Below are positions 34,905-44,525 of a DNA stretch of 64,000 nucleotides, in pieces; within the stretch, counting starts at the first letter, position 1; the number at the start of each line of letters is the position of its first letter. The stretch is from positions 6,510,001 to 6,574,000 of the forward strand of contig JANTQA010000026.1 in the NCBI GenBank assembly GCA_027625915.1. The letters run 5' to 3'. The position numbers and the translations under genes were made by a program. This DNA comes from Anaeramoeba flamelloides (Eukaryota; Metamonada; Anaeramoebidae). Under the pieces are notes generated by a model, which was not told where the DNA came from, made no database searches, and saw nothing but the letters and a program-made list of their open reading frames with translations.

Positions 34905-36538
34905 TTGAAGAAGTGTAAATTACACTCTAAATGTTCCTTTACTTAAATTTTCTTAAAAGAAATTTAAGCGTAAAATCATAGATTTTACGATTATTAATTA
35001 AAGAAAATAATTTTGTGCTATCATAAATAAAAATTATTTCATTAAAATTTAATTCTTTTAATTTATTCAGAAAAATTAATCTATCTTTTTCATAGGAAGG
35101 AAATACACATAAAAAGTGATCAATATTTTCTATTATTTCCTTATCTTCATATTTTCGACATAAAGGACAAAATTTATTTGAATTTTTATTTATTACATAA
35201 AAAAATCTATTTTAGCAGTTGGTAAATGTTCTGAATTTTAGAATTATTGAACTTGATGGATAACTTAAATATCTTTTATTAATAAATAATTTTTTTTGGT
35301 TTTTAATTATTGCAAAATATTTTTGTGGAGTGTCGTCAAGTGCCTAGGTTTTCTTGAGATTTTCTGTTTTATTTGTAAAATCTATCGATTTTCCAAATAA
35401 ACAGAAAACTCAAGAAAACCTAAAGACACTTCCAAATGGTAGAATTCAACAACTCATTATAATTATAATTATCTATTTCTTTTTAAAGAAGATTCAAACT
35501 CTCCGATTCCAGTTATTTTTATTGTTTATTCTATGATTAAATTTTATTAATTTTTCTAAATAAGGTAGAGATAATTCTTTTAATTTGTTTTTGAATTTGA
35601 ATTTCTTTTTATTTATTGATATTACGGAATTTTCGAATTTAAATTCTGTTTTATAAATAAGAACTGGTGTATAGCTGTTTATTTTGCATATTCCAGTTAT
35701 ACATCTATTAATCCAAGAGTTTAAATAGTTTAGTGTTGCTATTTTATAATTATATACAGTCAGTTCCACTTTTAAGGCACAAACTTTCAACGAAATTTAA
35801 GGCACAAAAAAATCTCAAATTACGGCACAAAATTTGTAATATTTTTTTTTACAATTTATTTTACTAGAATCTGAATATTGTGCCTTAATTTGAGATTATT
35901 ATTGTGCCTAAAATTTCGTTGAATGTTTGTGCCTTAAAAGTGGAATTGACTGTATTTCTAATCCATATGTTAATTGGCTTAATATAAAAGATTTAAATAA
36001 TCTAATTTTTAAATTATTTGTTAGTAAATTATTATTGAATAATTGTTTAGAGCTGTTATAAGTTCCTTTTGCCTTTTTAAGATTATCGACTAAAGGTGAA
36101 ATTTTTTCCAAATAAATTCACAAATATTTAATTTTGATAAATCTTGAGTAATTTCTGTTTTGTCTTTGTTAGGTTTTAATCCAAATTGGACAATTACTTG
36201 ATATATAGTATTTACTTTTTCATTTATCTGATTCATATTCCCTTTTATGATTAAAATTAAATCATCTGCAAACATTTGACAATGATCAGTTAATGGTATT
36301 ATTTTTAATAATAGAAAATGTGAAATAAGAGCAAATATAATCGGTGATAAGGGATCCCCTTGGAATATACCAAGTCCTTCACCTTGATAATATTTTACTA
36401 AAAATTTTTGAATAATTTTATTTAAAATAAACTTTTTTATTGTTTTCCTAATTATTTTAAAACTGATTGAATCAAAACATTTAGCTATATCAATCATTAT
36501 AATATATGTAAATTTTTGAATTTTAATGCATCTTTCAA
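34905..36538 (-). mobile_element. Non-LTR retrotransposon (LINE) copy with reverse transcriptase remnant
   Basis: Reading leftward from 36538, the minus strand encodes reverse-transcriptase motifs: IIMIDIAKCFDSI, then GIFQGDPLSPIIFALI, then FADDLILI, the catalytic YADD-box equivalent (36497-36090). Next comes the thumb-like part, LFKSFILSQLTYGLEI (36111-35955), in a different frame, so at least one frameshift separates them. A MITE (35757-35952) interrupts the coding sequence, which then resumes as YNYKIATLNYLNSWINRC. After a palindrome at 35345-35425 comes the zinc-motif region (CPLCRKYE-like sequence) and the 3' tail near 34905. The 5' side is cut by the foldback element at 36539. It is dead, but a source copy probably exists elsewhere. 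Confidence 0.75.
35757..35952. mobile_element. T2 MITE, copy 1 (196 bp), inserted in the LINE
   Basis: It has inverted ends CAGTCAGTTCCACTTTTAAG and, reversed, CAGTCAATTCCACTTTTAAG, followed by GGCACAAAC. TA lies directly outside each end (35755-35756 and 35953-35954). CAGT termini with a TA duplication are characteristic of Tc1/mariner-type elements. The LINE reading frame is continuous on either side of it, which dates it after the LINE. Confidence 0.85.
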
Positions 36539-37091
36539 AGTTTACAATCCCTGAAATTTGAAAAAATATTATCTTATTTCAAGTGAGTGACTTGTTAATT
36601 TGATTCTTAACTGATTGATCTTGAGCTTGGTATGGGTTTTAATATTGGTTCAAAAAGATAATTTTTGACTATTTATATTTTTATTTCCGAAATCCCAATT
36701 GTTGAATTTAAGATTAATAGACTGGTAAGTTAAGTATAAAGAAATGTGATTTGTGGGTTGTTGATTGAAAATTTGATTTACTTTTTAGTCAATTAGAATC
36801 CTTTTAAATAAAATTTAATTTTTTTTAGTTAATTTAGTAAAAGGCAATGAATATTTTTCAATCAACAACCCACAAATCACATTTCTTTATACTTAACTTA
36901 CCAGTCTATTAATCTTAAATTCAACAATTGGGATTTCGGAAATAAAAATATAAATAGTCAAAAATTATCTTTTTGAACCAATATTAAAACCCATACCAAG
37001 CTCAAGATCGATCGGTTAAGAATCAAATTAACAAGTCATTCACCTGAAATAAGATAACATTTTTTCCAATTTCAGGGATTGTAAACCTTAA
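36539..37091. mobile_element. Foldback element, family T6, copy 1
   Basis: Two inverted arms of about 230 bp (36539-36780 and 36855-37091) are nearly identical. The ends are GTTTACAATCCCTGAAATTT and its reverse; inside are CTTGAGCTTGGTATGGG and CCAGTCTATTAATCTTAAA (reverse orientation). The spacer is about 70 bp. A related element lies at 61751-62306. It truncates the LINE immediately upstream of the reverse-transcriptase motif. Confidence 0.75.
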
Positions 37092-37554
37092 AAGATTAGA
37101 AAAATGAAAATTATTCACAATATATAAGACTAATATCATTTATCAACAATTTGAACTGATTTCTTCCTTTATTTCGAAGAAAATATTTTTTGTTCTTTTT
37201 CTACCTGATTGGTTTTCTAATCGAACAAGAGGTTGGTTATTAAAAGACAAACATATAAAATATTAACCTAGTACTTGAATCATGAACCTTAAATATTCTC
37301 AATGATAGGAGGCTTATGGTAAAATTCACCTATAAATACTCATATCAACAGTTAAAGAACAAAATCACAATTTGGAAAAATTTCGTGAAATTAAATTTAG
37401 AGGTGTATTCAAATAAACAAAAAATTATTCTTCTCAGTGAATTGTAATCAATTTCATTTCTTAATTAGAGCTTGTACAATATTTATTTAATATTTTTCTT
37501 TTTTTCATTTTTTATTGTTTGTCTATGCCTTTTTTTGAATTTCGCTTTTTATAA
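37092..37554. other. 5' flank of the first GOST-type gene
   Basis: No feature recognised. It contains the presumptive promoter and ends in a pyrimidine-rich stretch before the ATG. Confidence 0.3.
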
Positions 37555-38465
37555 ATGAAAAATCTTCTGTTCTTTACAGTCTTATTGTTGTTGATTATTG
37601 TTTCACCAATTAATTCTTTAGTTTACAAATACAACACAAAGACTAATGCAAAAATGTTTACCTTTGATACTTTTGGGTTTCAAAAGGGAGGCCATCTAAC
37701 AATGAGTGTAAATGGTTTTTTTTTTCTTTTGAATTTATTTTCTTTTCATTAGCTATCAAAAAGCACTTTACTAATTAAAACAAATTTGAATTATAGATTC
37801 AAGACAGTATTAACTCAAAAGAATTATGGTACCTTGATTGCTCCGAAAGCCAATACGAAGATATTAAAGAAAAAGAATTATTATCGCTTTGTTCTGATTT
37901 GAACTCGAATCATAGTTTATGTTTAGTCCAGCACAAATTCAGCCCTAATATCACTGAAGAAAGAACAGCGAAAAAACAGGGTTACCAATATTTTCTTATT
38001 GTAAATTGTGGTGAAGAAAGAGAAATTACATACACAGTAAAGCGATTTCCTTATGAAAAAAAAAAAACACAAAAAACAATAAACAAAAAACAAAAAACAA
38101 AAAAGAAGAAAAAAGAAAAAAAGAAAAAAAATCTTTTTTTATAAATTTCCTTTTCTCTGCTCGATCTAATCCCTTTCAATCATAATTTTTGTTTGTCTCA
38201 ATTTTTCTATTTTGTCATTATTAGTTCGACTATATATTTGTCAACCCAAATGAACAATACTTGTCTCTTTCAGAAATACCATTTCCAAAGCTCTTTTTAA
38301 TCTTTTCAATTCTATGGAGCGTACTAATATTCTTCTGGTGTATAAATTGGGGTTTTCATTTTAAACTTCGAATAAAATTACACCAACTCTTAACTTTCGT
38401 TCTCTTCACAAAAGCCATCGCTTTATATCTCCTATATTTTTTTTGGTCAAATATCTCACAAACAG
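37555..38465 (+). CDS. GOST/lung-7TM-type membrane protein, N-terminal part (signal, luminal domain, TM1-2)
   Basis: GOST-family proteins (GPR107/108, TMEM87) are Golgi or endosomal seven-helix proteins with a luminal beta-sandwich domain. Three exons, 37555-37707, 37797-38036 and 38225-38465, join in phase 0 across introns of 89 and 188 bp, giving 211 residues before a phase-1 GTAAAA donor. Residues 1-21 are a signal peptide (KNLLFFTVLLLLIIVSPINS). Next come TFDTFGFQKGGHLTMS, a luminal domain with LWYLDCSESQYE and GYQYFLIVNCGEE, then YIFVNPNEQYLSLSEIPFPK, the family's signature before TM1. TM1 is about LFLIFSILWSVLIFFWCI and TM2 LLTFVLFTKAIALYLLYFFW. The next exon is not found: the TTTTTTCAG that follows abuts a transposon at 38511. 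The gene is either broken or continues far downstream. Confidence 0.7.
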
Positions 38466-38510
38466 GTAAAACATTTGAATTTTTTTTTCTTTCTTTTGTT
38501 TTTTTCAGAT

Positions 38511-39208
38511 TTAAGGGCCGAGTCATTACATTGAAATTTTTTTTTCTGACATGGAAAAAAACTTTTTAGTAATTTTTATGAGGACCTAACACCAATTAAA
38601 AACCAACCAACCTATGATGTACGATCGATCTCCAAAAATCAACAACTAAAGATGAGGACATTTTTAGAAAAAAGGCCAAAGAACGACACTCAATTTCCAA
38701 TTAGAATGGTTATGAATTACAATTTTGAAAACAACTATGTTAGTTTTGAAGTGTCGCTCTTTGGCTCTTTTTGGGATCTCGGTGATTTTTTTTTTCTTTT
38801 TTTTTCATTTATCAAATGAGTTATTTTTATAGTAAGAATATTACATAATCCTTACTTGGTTAAATTTAGAGTGTTACAAAATAACCACAAATCAGATTAA
38901 ATCGAATTAAATTGATTGTGCACTTCAAGAAAGCAATTTTTTTTAAATTAAAGAAATTTAACCATTTGGAAATAGAAAATGAGAAAAGATGAATTTTTTT
39001 TTTTTAGTTTTGATTTTTTGAAATTGGGAACTCTTTTTAAACTTATTTTTCTAAATTGAATTTTAAGTCAATGAAGATCCAATGAAATTTTTTTTTTTGT
39101 TATTTGAATTTTGTCAACCAAAAGAAGGAATATTTCACAATACCCTTTTTGGTCTCAGGCCACCCTTTGAGTATGGAGTAAAATCACGGTAAATGACTAG
39201 ACCCTTAA
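38511..39208. mobile_element. T4 element, TTAA-flanked (698 bp including both TTAA)
   Basis: The left end is TTAA then GGGCCGAGTCATTAC and the right end, reversed, is TTAA then GGGTCTAGTCATTTACC, an inverted pair. TTAA on both sides is the target of piggyBac-type transposases, though the terminal bases do not clearly match that family. It has no coding capacity. The copy at 54593-55290 is exactly the same length. It sits directly after a possible splice acceptor of the first GOST gene. Confidence 0.75.
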
Positions 39209-39870
39209 GAATCTAGTAATTATGGTGAAAAATAATTTTTTTAAAATTGAAAAAAAAATTTTTTGTAATTTTTATCAGTTCTTAATACCAATCAAAAACC
39301 AATCAACATGTGATGTATGATCGATCTCAAAAAATCAACAATCGAAAAACGAGTGCATTTTTAGAAAAAAGAATCAAAGAGTGAAGCTGAATTACCAATT
39401 TAAATCTTTCTGAATATCTGATTTTAAAAACAACCATGTTAGTTTTCAAGTGTCACTCTTTCGTGAATTTGAAGAACTCGAAGATTTTTTTTTGTTTTCA
39501 TTTCTTTCATTTATTAAATGAGTTATTTTTATCAAAAGAATGCTACAAAATCCTAACTTTTTCAAATATAAAGAGGGTCACATAATAGCCACAAATTAGA
39601 TTAAATCGAATTAAATTGATTTTGCACTTAAAGAAAGCAATTTGTTTCAAATTGAATAAATTTAAGTATTTGGAATTATAAAATAAGAAAAGATTAATTT
39701 GTTTATCTAAAATTTGGATTTTTTGCAATTGAGATTATTGTGGATTTTTGGTTAATTGTTTTTTTTTTTTGTCAAAGAGATCCTATGAAATTTTTTTGTT
39801 AATTGGATTTTTAGATTTTTTTGGCAAAAAGGTTCTCTTAAATTTTTCGCCTCAGCTATCAATTTATTTT
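39205..39870. mobile_element. T4 element, second adjoining copy, diverged
   Basis: It begins at the TTAA that ends the previous element, with GAATCTAGTAATTATGGTGA as left end. It follows the same block order (ACCAATCAAAAACCAATCAA, GATCGATCTCAAAAAATCAA, TTAGATTAAATCGAATTAAA). The right end is eroded near 39840. The two elements share one TTAA, which suggests one inserted beside the other. Confidence 0.6.
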
Positions 39871-40689
39871 ATTTTTTTTTTTTGATTATGATGTGATTGA
39901 GAATACTTGAATTTTTTTTTTTTAAATTTTGATTTTTTGGTGAGAACGCCACTCATAATTAATTTTTTATCAAATTATTGAGAATGATCCATTATAAAAA
40001 ATCGCAAGAGTTTGCTGCTCAATTTTGTACATTATACATTTTTTTCAGAATATGCTCAGATGTAATTGAATTTACATACTATACCACGATAACACTTTAA
40101 TATGCTACAAATTCTCATATAAGAACGTTTATTTCATAATTTATTTTTCTCTTGGTTTTATTAGGTTATTCAACAGTTTAATAGAAAAAAATAAATTAGA
40201 CAACTAATGTGAATTACTTTATTTAAATATGTATTTAAAATAAATTTAAAGGAAATATTAATTTTTACTATAAACTCGACATTAACAATATTTAAACTTT
40301 CCAAATGATTGAATAAAAGGCTAAAACAAATATGTCTAGAAAAATTTATAAATTTTTGTTTTTTCAAAATATCATTTTAAAAATGTTTCACATTTGCGCA
40401 TCTTATTCATATTAAATTATTGTTAATTTTATTTTAAATATATATATATCTAAATAAAATGATAGTAAAAGACACAACTATGAAAAGATTTTTGTATGCA
40501 ATTAATCTTTTAAATAACCTTTTACATTTTTTGAGGAACTTTTTTTAAAAAAAATTATTACTGATCTTTTTGTAAATTTATTTTCAAACTTTTTCTAGAA
40601 TAAAAAAATCTGTCAATTTCTAACAAATATTTCAACAATCTGACTAATACTAACATACTTAAAAATATCAAACATAATTTAAATATGTA
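39871..40689. other. AT-rich sequence between transposons
   Basis: No gene, exon of the GOST gene or family repeat recognised. Confidence 0.3.
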
Positions 40690-41178
40690 TAGTAGGGAAA
40701 AAAATACCGGACATGAAAACAATCCCGGACAAGATTTTTAATTGTGAGTATTAGTAAAATTTTTGTCTAATTTCAATTATATCCTTATTATAAATAACCA
40801 ATTTTTTTATGAGATTAGTAATAAACCTACCTAAAGTCCATCAAAGTAAGGTGTCTCTAGAATACTCGAGTAATTGCTTGATAGCCATATGTTGATCAAC
40901 TTTTTTTGAAAAAAAATCGAGTTTTATCGAGGTTTACTAGAGTTTGGAAAATGATAATTTTTCTTCTTGTTTTTTGATTGATTGAATGGTGTTTTGAACA
41001 AGTGTGATTTCATCAATCATCATTCTAATAAGTGGGAGAGTTATAATTGAAAAAGTTCGATTCTTAAAAAAAGGAATTTGATTGTAAATAAATGAAATTA
41101 CACAATAATTTTACTAATATTCACAATTAATAATCTTGTCCGGGATTTTTTTCATGTCCGGTATTTTTTTCACTGCTC
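40690..41178. mobile_element. T1 MITE, copy 2 (489 bp)
   Basis: It is the same length as the copy at 10278 and nearly identical throughout. The ends are TAGTAGGGAAAAAAATACC and, reversed, GAGCAGTGAAAAAAATACC. TA lies on each side (40688-40689 and 41179-41180), so the target-site duplication is intact. There is no ORF. Confidence 0.87.
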
Positions 41179-41483
41179 TACTATATTTAAAAATTATTCC
41201 AACAAAATTTAATTTTCAGTAAAATACTGCCATAGCTTTTTCTAACTTACCTACAAATGAATTAAAATGTTCCGAATAATAAAAATTTATTGTTGTTGTT
41301 GTTTTTGCATTTTTATGTTTTTTTCTGTTGTTTTTGGAGTATTTAGCACCTTTATTAGGTTATATTAGAAAAAAATAATAAAACTAAAATAATTTAAATT
41401 ACTACTTTTTCATAATTGGAATTGCTTAAGTAGAATTATTTATGTTTTTGTTTGATCAAAAGAAGAACATTAAAGAATTGTTA

Positions 41484-42366
41484 GTTTGTAAACTCCATTC
41501 CAAATATTTAGACACACCCAAAATCAAAAATAGTTCAAAAAAAAATCCTAATATTATTTGTATTTTCAAAAACTTAAAATTAAATCGCATTTAAGTTACA
41601 TAGTGTTAATGTTTTTATTTGTAAACCTTTGTATTCAAATAAAAAATACAATAAAACGAAAAAATAAAAATCTAAATGTGTCCAAAATGATGAAATGAGC
41701 AGAAAAAAATTTTTTATTGGATTTATTGTTAAGGGTTAGATGAAACTTCATCTAATCTGTTAAGGGACTAGTCTCTATTATATTTTTTTTTTGATCAATT
41801 TCAAATAAGGATTTCTTATCTAGAAATCTGTTTAATATTGAAAATAAACAGGCTTTTTCAAATCTAAGTAATTGGCAAAAAAATTTCTCAATCTTTATTA
41901 AATTTACCTAAAAAAATTTAATAGAGATTATTCCCTTAAAGAGAGAATTTTGAAGTGACTAAATATGATACTTCTAATTCAAAGAGTATCTAAATAGATA
42001 CAGTTACCAGAAGTATTTGAATCTTAATTTAGTTTTCTAAAAAAAAATTGTATTGGTAAATTTGTTGAAATTTTACCAACAATTATCGATCGATCAAATG
42101 ATAAGATACTATCAATCAATCGTATGTGATTTTTCTATTTAACTAAACTCAACTTTAACTTTCTATCAATTATTGGGAAAAAATTTCTAGAACTAATAAA
42201 ACAGATTACATAATTAGAAAAAATGAATGAAAATAAAAACAGACAAAAAATGATTTAAATATTTTGAAAAAAAAACAATTATTTCCAAATTGAATGAAAA
42301 GGTGTAGTATTGTTATTCTTTAAACTGTTTTAACCGAGTATAATTTTTTTCTAATTTAATTTAGTT
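41484..42366. mobile_element. T3 subfamily A MITE with internal insertion
   Basis: The left end is AACTCCATTCCAAATATTTA then GACACACCC; the right part has TATCGATCGATCAAATGATA and CGAGTATAATTTTTTTC. Compared with other copies, about 320 bp (roughly 41725-42045) is extra. This contains a 180-bp TTAA-flanked hairpin-ended element (41760-41939). Confidence 0.6.
41760..41939. mobile_element. 180-bp TTAA-flanked mini-element nested in the T3 copy
   Basis: The ends are TTAAGGGACTAGTCTCTATT and, reversed, TTAAGGGAATAATCTCTATT. The terminal GGGACTAGTC resembles the right end of the T4 family (GGGTCTAGTC), so it is probably a short deletion derivative or relative of T4. Confidence 0.6.
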
Positions 42367-42576
42367 AGGAATTCAAATAAAATCATTTGATTTTTGATGA
42401 TTATTTATTCGTATTGAATTACTTGAACATCAGTTTCACCACCTTATCATAAAATTATAAAATTTTAGTGTAATTTTTTTATAAAATTTGATTTCAAACC
42501 CAGTTATGACCATCAAGTGTGTTTCAAATTTTCTGTTTTATTCACTTTTGTCATACACAGAAAAAAAAAAAAAAAA

Positions 42577-43851
42577 ATGAGAAAAATTCATCAAAATGTA
42601 ATTCATAAAATTGACGTATTATTAACATACCCCCTTTCTAAAAACTTATTTTACATTTTAAATTTAATTCATTTTATTTTATTATCCAATCAAGGAATTG
42701 TAAAAAATAAATATGTAATTAGCTTAGCAACATATATCGCATTTTCTGAATATATTTTTTATACATCGTTACTTTTAATTGCAAATGGCTGGACAATTAC
42801 CAAAAAATATCTTACCAAAAAGCAACATGTTCATATAGCGATACCTATATTAATAATTGCTGTTTCAAAGCAACTTCAAAAGGTGTATCAATTGACGTGG
42901 GTTGGTATTATGTTGCTATTCATTTTGGCAATTACTTATTTCTATATCTTAAAATTATTATTTGAGTCGACTAACAATAGTTTGCATACTCTCCAATTCA
43001 AATTACTCCTACTTAGAGAATCTGGAATACAGCCATTAACTACACCAACTTATGCAAAATTTCAATTATTTAAAAAATATAAAAATTCAATTTTTTATTA
43101 TATCTTGCTATTCGTTGCAGTATGCTAATCTATTTTATTACTTTCATTTTTTATTTTATTTTATTTTTTTTTTTGTTAATTTTTTCCCAAAAGCTTGTAC
43201 ACAAAAAAATAATAATCAAAATTTCTGTATAATATAAATTCTTTATTAATAGGTCTATGGAATAGGCGTAACAATAACACGCTATCAATGGGTGGTTGAA
43301 ATATGCATGCTAATTGTTGACTTAATTCTTTACCTTGCTATCGGGTTTACTTTTCGTCTTCGGGATCAAAACAATTTATTTGAAGAATTCCAAACAATGA
43401 ACCGCCATCAAAATAACGGATATGTAAAATTTTATTGGTTTTAATTTATTTACATTTATACAATATTCTTTTGATCTCTAATTACTTTTGTTATAATTTT
43501 TCTTTTAATATTTTTTTTTTGATTTAATTTTACAAATTTCCATTTTGTTTCTTTAACAGCAACCAATCGAATCAAATTATGAAGCTGATTATCTAAACGA
43601 AACAGTAAATATTTTATTTTTTCTTTTACCTTTTTTATCTAATTATAATTTATAATTATATTGTTGTTGTTGTTATTTTAATTAATATTTATATTGTTTT
43701 TATCATTATCATATTTTTATTATTTTTACTTTTTGCAAATTAGGATCATGAAGATGTTGATAAAAGAATTGAAACGCAATCTATTGTATATATAGAAAAT
43801 ATTGGAAACGGAACTAATGTTGAATTAGGCCAAGAAGAGTCAAAAAAATAA
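42577..43851 (+). CDS. GOST/7TM-type membrane protein, TM2-TM7 and tail
   Basis: Four exons, 42577-43119, 43253-43423, 43560-43604 and 43744-43851, all join in phase 0 with introns of 133-139 bp (donors GTATGC, GTAAAA, GTAAAT), giving 288 residues. Hydrophobic helices in order are NLFYILNLIHFILLS, a segment ending FYTSLLLIANGWTITKKYL, AIPILIIAVSKQL, WVGIMLLFILAITYFYI, and a final pair around FYYILLFVAVYGIGVTI and LIVDLILYLAIGFTFRLR. The glycine-tryptophan motif at the end of the second helix (IANGWTI) and the FRLRDQN end of the last helix are typical of GOST/GPR107 and related 7TM proteins. The cytosolic tail is acidic. No luminal domain or TM1 is found upstream, where only transposons lie; an A17 run directly precedes the ATG and may sit just after a CACAG acceptor. 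It is therefore either 5' truncated or joined to distant exons. Confidence 0.6.
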
Positions 43852-43987
43852 TTTTAGTTTCTATTTTAATCAATTTTAATAAACCATTTTCTTTTTTTTT
43901 TTGTTTTGATTTTTTTTTGTTTTTAAAAATTTTGAGATTACTTATTCAGACTTTAAAATATCCCAAACAGTTTTTTCCTCACAACTA

Positions 43988-44525
43988 TCTAAAACCCCAT
44001 TCTAAAATTTCGACACACCAAAAATCAAAAATAGTTAAAAAAAAAACTCAATTTATTATATATTTCAAATGTTTGATAAAACCACATTTAAGTTACAGAA
44101 TATTAATATTTTTATAAGTAATCATTTCCATCCAAATAAAAGAAAAAAATATAAAAAACTAAAAAATAAAAATTGGTGTATCCAAAATAATGAAACGAGC
44201 GGAACAAAAAATATCTGGTAAATTTGATGAAATTTCACCAACAATTGTTGATCGATCAAATGATAAGATACCATCGACCAATTGTAGGTGATTTTTCTAT
44301 TTAAAAAACTCAACACAAACTTTCTATCAACCAATCTAAAAATAATTCCAGATCTAACGAAACAGATTACGTAACTGGAAAAAAGGAAATGAAAACAAAA
44401 CAAAAAAGACAAAAAATGAAATAGTTTGTAAAATCAAAACTATTCCAGAATTGAAAGTAAAATGGAGTATTGCTATTCTTTCAACAGTTTATACTGTGTC
44501 AAAATTTTTTGGAATTTAGTTTATA
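43988..44525. mobile_element. T3 subfamily A MITE, best-preserved copy
   Basis: It runs from TCTAAAACCCCATTC to TTTTTTGGAATTTAGTTTAT, about 538 bp, with TTGTTGATCGATCAAATGAT and CCAAAATAATGAAACGAGCG inside. It lies about 140 bp after the stop codon of the second GOST gene and may supply part of the 3' UTR or terminator. Confidence 0.65.

Noticed and set aside
38466-42576. Treating the two GOST-type parts as one gene with a 4-kb intron
   Set aside because: Both parts encode their own TM2 segment, and the donor phase (1) does not match the only acceptor-like site before 42561 (which needs phase 2).
44122-44412. Minus-strand 96-codon frame
   Set aside because: It lies wholly inside a T3 MITE and other copies of that MITE do not preserve the frame.
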